This document shows, piece after piece, positions 57,031 through 64,000 of a stretch of DNA of 64,000 nt. How positions within the stretch are numbered: position 1 is the stretch's first letter; each line of letters starts with the position of its first letter. A model generated the notes under the pieces. The model searched no databases and was not told the origin of the DNA. It saw only the letters and a program-made list of their open reading frames with translations. A program made the translations under genes and the position numbers. Source of the stretch: Closterium sp. NIES-65 (taxonomy: Eukaryota; Streptophyta; Zygnematophyceae; Desmidiales; Closteriaceae); NCBI GenBank assembly GCA_948144175.1, contig CANXME010002486.1, positions 2,604,001 through 2,668,000 of the forward strand, in the 5' to 3' direction.

Positions 57031-57384
57031 GCCTTGGCGATTTCCCCTGATGCTGACCGGTCGTGACGTTTTATATTTGCCCCATCATTTTCTCCTTTTT
57101 TTCACCTGCTCCGAAGTCGCCACGTCGTCGCCCATTTCTGCTTTTCGGATCTTTACGCGATCGCCAGGTAGATCCGCGGCTACTGGCGATTCCCGTTTTT
57201 TTACTTCGGGGGTGCTCCAATATTGCTGCCCAGAAGTGCCGCAAGTTCCTTCTCCAATTTGTAGCACGACAAAATTTGATGGCCCGCTACGCCTCAAAAA
57301 TCGCATTTTGTCAGTTGCTGCTTCGCGTCAAATTTTCCGATATCCATCGATTCGGCGAAAGTGAAGGGTGCCAATCGCTCTGTG
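57031..57384. other. Unassigned DNA right of the gypsy element
   Basis: AT-richer sequence after poly-T tracts (56980-57015). No recognised domain; it may be gypsy leader. The boundary with copia-leader-like DNA is at about 57385. Confidence 0.4.
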
Positions 57385-59153
57385 CCCACCACATTAGTTT
57401 CTTTTTTTTTTCCTGCCCCGCCCAAAGCGCGCATCTCGCTTGCCTCGCCTGCGCCGTCGCGCGCCCTGCCCTCCTGCCGACCTTAGCGGCTTTGCCCTCG
57501 CGGCCCGTCGCGGCCTTACCCTAACGGCCCATCGCGGCCCTGTTTTAGCCGCCGTTCGTGGCCCTGCCCTGTCGCTGCCCTTCACGTCCCACCCTAGCCG
57601 TCGTCGCGGACCTGCCCTACGGCCTTTCGTCGCGGCCCTTCTCTCTGCCGCGCGTCGCGGCTCTGCTCTCCGCCGCTCGTAGCGGCCCTGCCCTGCTGCA
57701 GCTAGTCGCGGCCCTGCTCTCCGCCGCCTTCGAAGCGGCCCTGACGTGACCCTAACACGGCCCTGACGCTACCACGTCGACGCCCTTGCGGAGACAACTA
57801 CTACAACGGGAGCTAGACTATGGGCTAGGCACGGGTGCTCTTGTGATCTCTGCGTTCGTTGGTCGTTAGTCGTTTTCCTAGTGCACACACTGCTTGCTAG
57901 TTCACGGGGCAAGTTGGGAAGAGTTTCACTAGAGAAAGTTGACAACAATGGTACAATAAAGCTGGCATGGAAAGACTACATCAGAGCTAGCATTCAGGTC
58001 GGTCGACTGCCAGCGCAGCATGGTCGAGCACGTTCCAGCACGACTTGGTCGACCGCGCTCCAGCAGTGCAAAGTCGACGGCGTGCCAACGTCGCAGGTTG
58101 ACGGCGTGCCAGCATTGCTCCAGCAGCGCACCCGATTCGCAGGTGCTCGCAGATGATTGGCGGGCTGAGCCTCGTCACCTGCACAACGCACACACCAAGC
58201 CATCCTCGTGCTGACGACTCCACCTGATCCGCCATCTCGACCTCAGGATACCACCACCGAGGTCGGACTCGCCAACTTCGCCTGGGCGACCGTCGCACTC
58301 CTCCACAGAACCTCGTCACCCAGGTAACCTGGTCGACTGGGCAACCACGTCGACCAGCTGCTCCCGTACGTGCCTGTCGACCTCCCAAGTTGACGACCAC
58401 CTCCAAGTCAACCTCACCAGGCCAGGTCAACCACCGCAAGTCGACCAGCAGGTCTGGTTGACCAACCACTAGGTCGACCAGCAGTACTGTCAGCCGACCA
58501 CCCAAGTCGGCTGCCCCAAGTTGACACCACCAAGTTGACGTCCTCCACAGGTCGACTTCCCAGGTTGACCTCCCTGAAGTCGGCGCCACCTGGAAGTCGG
58601 CGCCCGTGCAGTGGCCCCCGTGCCCACTGCTGCAGGTCGGCTGTAACCCCCGCACATCCGACCACGAGGTTGGCTCCGCCCAAGCGAGGACGGGGCCAAA
58701 CAACACTCCCGTTGACAGCCCTTCCTTGCCAGCTTGTCGCGGCCCTGCCCTGCCAGTCGCGGCCCTGCCCTACTCCCGCCCCTGGTAAGCGCCCGCCCTG
58801 CCAAGCGCGCCACTGCACACCTGAGTTCGCTTCCGGCACTCCTGAGCTCGCTTACCGCACACATGAGTTCGCTTCCGGCACGCTTGAGCTCGTTTACCGC
58901 ACACCTGAGTTCGCTTTCGGCACGCCTAAGCTCGCTTGCCGCACACCTGAGTTCGCTTCCCGAACTACGGTTGCTACTGCTGCTACCACCGCCGCCGGTG
59001 GAACCTGCCCTACCAGCCCCTGGTGAGCACCGCCCTACCCCTGCTACCCGCGCATCTGCCTTACCGCCGCGCCTGCAGCGCCTGTCTGCCTAACGAGCCG
59101 CACCGCCTTACCGAGCCGCACCGCTCTGCCGAGCCGCGCCGCTCTCCCAAGCT
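57385..59153 (+). other. Copia-leader-like G/C-rich DNA and GTCGAC-rich region
   Basis: 57393-57750 begins GCCCACCACATT, a T-run and CCCCGCCCAAAGCGCGC, exactly the layout of the Copia F leader (21950-22000), and continues in CGCGGCCCTGCC-type repeats. 57990-58600 is dominated by GGTCGAC/AAGTTGAC words. 58690-59150 returns to leader-type repeats, including ACCTGAGTTCGCTTCCGGCA-like units (58830-58970). No LTR or gag found next to it. No coding sequence supported. Confidence 0.55.
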
Positions 59154-62100
59154 GAAGGTGAGCTTAGCGTCGAAGGTGAGCTCGGCGTAGGCGTCGACCG
59201 AGACCGGGGTCTTCGGAGTACGCCCGGTCTGCTCCTCGTCGAGGAACTGCCTACGCAGCTTGTCGGCGTAGCCCTGCTAGTGCAGCCACAGCTTCCTCGC
59301 CGACCTGTCGTGGACGATCTCCAGCCCGAGGTACTTTTATACTGGCGAGATCTCCCGCAGCTCGAAGGCGACTTCCAGCAGCTCCTTCAGCTCCTTCAAC
59401 ATCGCGGCACTGCTGCTGACAGCGAGCAGGTCGTCGACGTAGACCAGCACCCAGCAGGCCACTCCGTCGTCGCCGACCTTAAAGTACAGAGCCTCGTCGA
59501 CCTGGCTCTTCTTCCACCCGGCGCCGACCAGCACGTCGTTGAGCGCCAAGTACCACAGCAGCGGCGACTGCTTCAGCCCGTACAGGCTCTTCAGCAACTT
59601 GCAGACCCGGCCGGTTCCGTCGTTGAAGTAGACTGGCTGGGACATGTACAGCACCCAGTCGAGCTTGCTCTGCAGGAAGGCGTTCTTCATGTTGAGCTGC
59701 ATCAGGTTGAGATTGATCACGGTGACGATGCTGAGGAAGATCCTCAGCGTGACGTAGCTGCCCACCGGCGCGAACTTCTCGTCGTAGTCGTCACCGTACA
59801 CCTGCGTGAAGCCCTTCACGACCAGTCTCGCCTTCTCTCTCTTGACGGTGTCGTCAATGTGGTACATCGTCGTCAGCACCCACCGGTTCTTCATGATGTT
59901 CACTCCCGGCGGGCGTTCGACCAGCTCCCATGTGCCCATGTTGATGAGGCTGCGGATCTCCTCCTCCATGGCGGCCCTCACCGCCGGGCCCTTCCAGCTC
60001 GCGAAAGCCTCTTCCACCGTCATCGTCAAGATGTCCCAACGGTGCTCGGGGTTGGCGTGCATGTCGGGGCCGAGCTCCGTAAACTCCTCATCCTCCTTGG
60101 CGTTTTCGTACAGCAGGTCGTCGTCATTCTCCACGTCATGCACCGTGGTGAAGGCAGCGGGGACGAAGAAGTCGGGCAGCCTCCGGAGTCGGCCTGAACG
60201 CCGTGGTCCCGGCTGGACCTCCTCGGTGTCCCCTCCATTGTCGCCGTCCTCACTGTCCTCGGCGTCCCGCTGCACCTCAGTCGGCGTCCCAGCCGACTGC
60301 CCGGTCGTCGACTGCTCCTTGGTCGGCGTCACTGCTGCCTACTCCCCTGTCAGCTGCTGCTCCTCGACCTGCTCGTCCCCTATCAACGTCGGTGGCAATC
60401 CCACGTCTACTTGCCGCTCGTCACGTCGGCCACCAGCGATGCCCTTGGTTGGCGCCGAAGGCGACGGCCCACTGCTCCCCTCATCACCGGAGGCCGACAC
60501 CGAGGTCAGCCCGTGGAGGTCGGCCAGGAGTGGAGGGGCAGGAGTATCAGAGGGAGGGGAAGGAGGGCGGACGTCCTCGACGTCCTCAGCAGCAAGCTCA
60601 CTGACTTCGGCGAGCAGAGGGAGCGTCGCTGTCGAGGAGTCGGTCGGCGGGGTGGTCGGCGTCCGTCCTGACACTGGCCCGAACTCCGACTTCCACACCT
60701 CTAGCGACATATCCTCGTAGAACACCACGTCCGACGTGGTGACCACCCGGTTGGCGTCGATGTCGAGGAGCTTCCAGCCCTTGCTCGCCGCTGACACGCC
60801 GAGGTGAAGGCCCCACCTGGCCTTCGGCTTCAGCTTCCCACCACGCTGTTGCTCGGGGACGAGGAACTGCGCCATGCAGCCCCACACGCGCGCCAGCATT
60901 AATTCGGGCTTTTGTCCGGTCAGCAGTTGGTACGGAGTCGTCCTCGGCGGCAGCGTCGACCGCTCAAGGCAGTTGCGGACCCAGGTGGCCTGCCGCAGAG
61001 CGAGGTGCCACTAGTGGTGCTGCACGCCCATGTGCAGCAGCATCGTCCGCACCGACTCCACCACCGTCCTCATCTCCCGCTCCGCCATGCCGTTCTGCTG
61101 CTGAGTGTACGGTCAGGTAAGGTCGTGGATGATCCCCTTTCCGTCCACGAAGTCGGTGAAATTCTTCCCGAGGAACTCCCCTCCTCGGTCTGAGCGTGTA
61201 GCATCAGCACCGACATCTTCACCTGTCTCTCCACCATCACCAGCCACTTCTAAAACTCCAGCGGCACATCCGACTTCTTGGTGACCGTCCTCACCCACAC
61301 GTAGCAGGTCTTGCGGTCCTTCAACACCAAGAAGTACAAGCTGCCGTCCTTGGCAGCCGCGCGGAATGGCCCGCACAGGTCGATGTGCACGACGGCCAGC
61401 ACGTCGTCGGCGTTGGAGCCTTAGTCGGGGAAGGTGTGCCGCGCCAGCTTCCCGTCAACGCACGAGACACACGGTGAGTCGGCGCCCGACGCCGACTTGA
61501 GGTCCAGCCCAATTGCGACCTCGTTCTTCGCCAAGCTCCAGATGGTGTCCATGCCGACATGCGCAAGTCTCGCATGCATCCTGTCCGGCGTCGACTTCGT
61601 CCTCGAGACGATCGCCCGCAGGGCCACAACCTCTGGTGTGGGCGACGTCGACCTCGTTGAGCAGGGATACAGGTCGGTGCAGAGGACACGCCAGGGGTAC
61701 GTCGCCCAACCGAGCACCTCTCTCACTACCGAGACGAGCAACATCCCGTCGCCGTCCTCCTGCAGCTTCACACCGTGCTCCTTCAGCTGGCCGGAGGATA
61801 GCACGTTTGCCCGCACACCCGGGACGTGCTGTACGTCAGGGATGAGCACGTGGTTCCCGACCTCCCCTTGCAGGGCGAAGGTGCCATGGCCCTGGACGTC
61901 GTGCAGCGCCCCATTGAAGCCGCACACGTGCTTAATGGAGCCGCTCGGCTACAGGTCGACGAAGGCTTCCTTTGTCCCCATCAGGTAGTGAGAGCAGCCG
62001 CTCTCGAGCAGAACCACCGCCAGGTTCGCCTGCATAGCTTCCGCCACCGCCTGGAAGTCCTCTCCGGCCTCCGGCGCCAGAGAGACGGTCGGCTCCACGA

Positions 62101-62317
62101 CGCCGACCAACGAGCACGACGCTGTCTTGTCGTCCCGCGCCTTGCCGCCAGCAAAGGAGTCAGAGTCCTTTGCCGAAGTCGACGTCTTGGACGACTGCTT
62201 CTCCTTGCGCACCTGGTTTCCTCCACGACAAGGACGACGACTGCCACACCTCCTACGGCCTCCCTTGGCGTCCTCGTCATCGGAGTCACTGCGGTTGGGG
62301 CACTCGAAGGAGAGATG
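59154..62317 (-). mobile_element. Copia G: Ty1/copia element of a different clade, truncated at both ends
   Basis: Minus-strand gag zinc-knuckle end, protease, pre-integrase, integrase and RT. Codon choice and sequence differ clearly from the Copia A-F/H family. The left end stops near 59154 in leader-like DNA, so RNase H and the 3' LTR are lacking. The right end is cut at 62317 by the LTR of Copia H. Confidence 0.8.
59160..62317 (-). pseudogene. Copia G pol
   Basis: Order: HLSFEC (second half of a CCHC knuckle) at 62317, protease-like LESGCSHYLMG with the usual Asp changed to Glu, then pre-integrase segment (61927-61421, HARLAHVGMDTIW...CVSCVDGK). Integrase pieces RSDRGGEFLGKNF and QQNGMAERE are separated by stops, with the integrase C-terminus at 60899. 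A clean 331-codon RT frame (60332-59337) has TWELVERPPGVNIMKNRWVL, ALVYVDD-type motif LVYVDDLLAV intact, and ends in a stop at KYLGLEI. Decayed overall, though RT is well preserved. Confidence 0.82.
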
Positions 62318-62448
62318 TGTGAAATTAGAACGAGGAATGAATGAACTATGAAAGAGTTGGGTACAAGTACTAACCCTAATTGGGTTGTACCCCTTATGGG
62401 CTACCCCACTACAGCCTACACAAATGCATAAGCTATAATGTTCTGACA
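62318..62448 (-). repeat. 3' LTR of Copia H
   Basis: 131 bp with family blocks TGTGTAGGCTGTAGTGGGGT and GGGGTACAACCCAATTAGGG. Confidence 0.9.
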
Positions 62449-62679
62449 CACCCCCATAGGCAAAGTGGGGAAGAGCAAGGGGTCACAAGACCAGTCAAGC
62501 AAAGCAAAGCAAAGCAAGCTCAGGATGGATCACAAAGTCACCACACATTCCGAGCACAAGTTCAAGGCCACACGGCCAGTTCACATGCAGGAGTACATAT
62601 ATATATGCTAGACAAGCAAGAGCAGGAGTATATATATATGTAACAGTACAAGCAAGGTCAAGAGGTGAGCAAGTGAGGC

Positions 62680-64000
62680 AAGGCAGACACAAGACCCAGC
62701 TGAGTACAAAAGCGCTGATGATCACAAGGCGCAAGTGCCTTGGTGAAGATATCGGCAGTGTTGGCCTCAGAGGCCACGCACGCTGCTGTAGCTCACGAGC
62801 AAGGAAGTAGTGGAGAGCAATGTGCTTTGTTCTGTGCTCAAGTCTCTGCTCTCGACACAAGGCTAGCATGGCCTTGTTGTCTACATACAGTACTGGAGGA
62901 GAACGAGGCGGCTCTCCGAGGTCAGTCAGCATGTAGGTGAGCCAGCGAAGATCCTGTGCAGCCATGGCTCGTGCGTAGATCTCAGCCTCACAACTGGAGC
63001 CGAGAACAGAAGACGAGCGAGTAGCCCGCCACAAAACAGAGCCGGAACCAAGGCTGAAGGTGTAACCCTGTGACGACCGCTGCGTAGCCTGGTCGTCAGC
63101 CCAAGAAGCGTCTGCGTGCCCAGTGAGGACCACTGGACTCCGCCCTCCAAGCACAAGCCCCATGCCCGACGTACTGCACAAGTAGCTCAACACCCTCTTC
63201 GCTGCAGCCATGTGCTCCGGTCTGTGTTTCCCAGGAGCAACATAGCGTGCGAGAATGCTAAGAGGGTATGCAATGCCTGGTCGTGTGCAGGTCATCAGGT
63301 ACATGAGGCAGCCAACAAGCTCTGGGTACGGGCCACCCGACTCTACGGACTCATTCGAAGGCAGAGCTGAGAGCGAGTGGCGAGTAGGCAGAGGAGTACG
63401 TGAAGCCGAAGCACTGAAGGACCTGCTGCACCATGTGTGACTGAGTCAGGGTAATGGTGCGGCGTGCTCTGTCCCGGGTGATCTGCAAGCCAAGGTAGCT
63501 GCGCAGTTCACCCAGGTCTGTGCACGTGTGTCTCTTCTGCAGCTCGGACTTCACGTAGGCGAGTCCAGCAGTGTCAGCTGTGGCAAAGACCAAGTCGTCG
63601 ACGTACACGAGGATGTAGAACGGCGGCAGAGAGGTGTCGGTGCGCAGAAACAGCGACGGGTCGGCAGTAGAAGGAGCAAACCCAAGAGCTGCAAGCGTAG
63701 TCCTCAGTGTGTCGTGCCACTCACGCGGTGCCTGGCGGAGACCGTAGACTGGCCGCCGGAGGCTCCACTGGGTGCCAGGAGGAAAAGACCCAGTGAAGCC
63801 AGGTGGGCGGCGCAGCCAGATCTCCTCGTGCAGGCTGCCCTGCAAGAAAGCAGTGCTGAAGTCAAGAGAGTGTAGCTCGTAGTCACGGTGAGCAGCTACG
63901 TGTAGCAGTACCCGAATAGTGGTCATCTTCGTGGTGGGAGAGAAGGTCTGAAAGTAGTCAACTCCCTGCCGCTGACTGAAGCCACGAGCCACGTAACGTG
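62680..64000 (-). pseudogene. Copia H RT-RNase H
   Basis: The RT frame 63992-63351 retains YVDD and closely matches Copia E. A deletion of about 16 bp near 63395 (between CTCCT repeats) shifts the frame after FTYSS. The RNase H frame (63304 on) keeps GHADASWADD, CEAEIYA and YVDNKAM, but a second deletion of about 20 bp near 62785 shifts it after LQQR. Both deletions remove protein that is intact in Copia E. Confidence 0.87.

Larger units (their letters stand above)
62318..64000 (-). mobile_element. Copia H: 3' part of an element of the Copia E family
   Basis: 3' LTR 62318-62448 (131 bp, TGTCAGAACATTATAGC to AATTTCACA on the minus strand), preceded by the family pre-LTR sequence, RNase H and RT that run off the right edge. 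Inserted into the gag of Copia G. The bases beyond the LTR (62313-62317, AGATG) should be its target duplication, but the other end is outside the window. Confidence 0.88.

Noticed and set aside
59806..60720. 304-codon plus-strand frame
   Set aside because: Antisense of the Copia G RT and integrase end, which carry clear domain motifs on the minus strand.

Overview
The window looks like nuclear DNA of a GC-rich green-lineage eukaryote, most likely a streptophyte alga (inference). The evidence is two spliced host genes with plant-type relatives (an FNBP4-like WW-domain gene and a TANMEI/DSE1-type WD40 gene), all introns GT-AG, and Ty1/copia elements primed from initiator tRNA-Met. Species cannot be fixed from the sequence alone; a zygnematophyte is only a guess.

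Layout. 1-28.3 kb is a nested pile of retrotransposons. Copia A (minus) sits inside Copia B (plus). B and Copia C (minus, 5106-12600, 5-bp duplication GACTC) both sit in an old Ty3/gypsy gag. Copia E (13476-20744) is complete: its 132-bp LTRs are identical, it has a TTGTT target duplication, and it carries one uninterrupted 1986-codon gag-pol frame. Copia F (21788-28343) is a truncated relative that carries a 345-bp miniature LTR element (TRIM) with its own GCCGG duplication.

29.3-47.3 kb holds the two host genes, head to tail on the plus strand. I reconstructed nine exons (1506 aa) for the FNBP4-like gene and ten exons (467 aa) for the TAN/DSE1 gene; splice phases agree at every junction. 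Most introns contain a private minisatellite (units of 8-37 bp, up to about 41 copies). Several duplications span splice junctions, and decayed extra copies of exon ends lie in the FNBP4-like introns.

47.9-52.6 kb holds a TA-flanked Tc1/mariner-superfamily (pogo-like) DNA transposon (48030-51522). Its four-exon DDD transposase is broken by one in-frame TGA, and a 525-bp MITE with related inverted repeats sits in its left end. TRIM relics lie on both sides.

52.7-64 kb is again retrotransposons on the minus strand: a chromodomain Ty3/gypsy element with a reversed gag piece in its reverse transcriptase, G/C-rich copia-leader-like DNA, Copia G of a different clade, and the 3' end of Copia H inserted into the zinc-knuckle codons of G.

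The most unusual signals are the intron-by-intron minisatellites with splice-junction duplications, the TRIM family, the complete young copia with an atypical CX13CX3HX4C motif, and a premature stop shared by Copia B and F.
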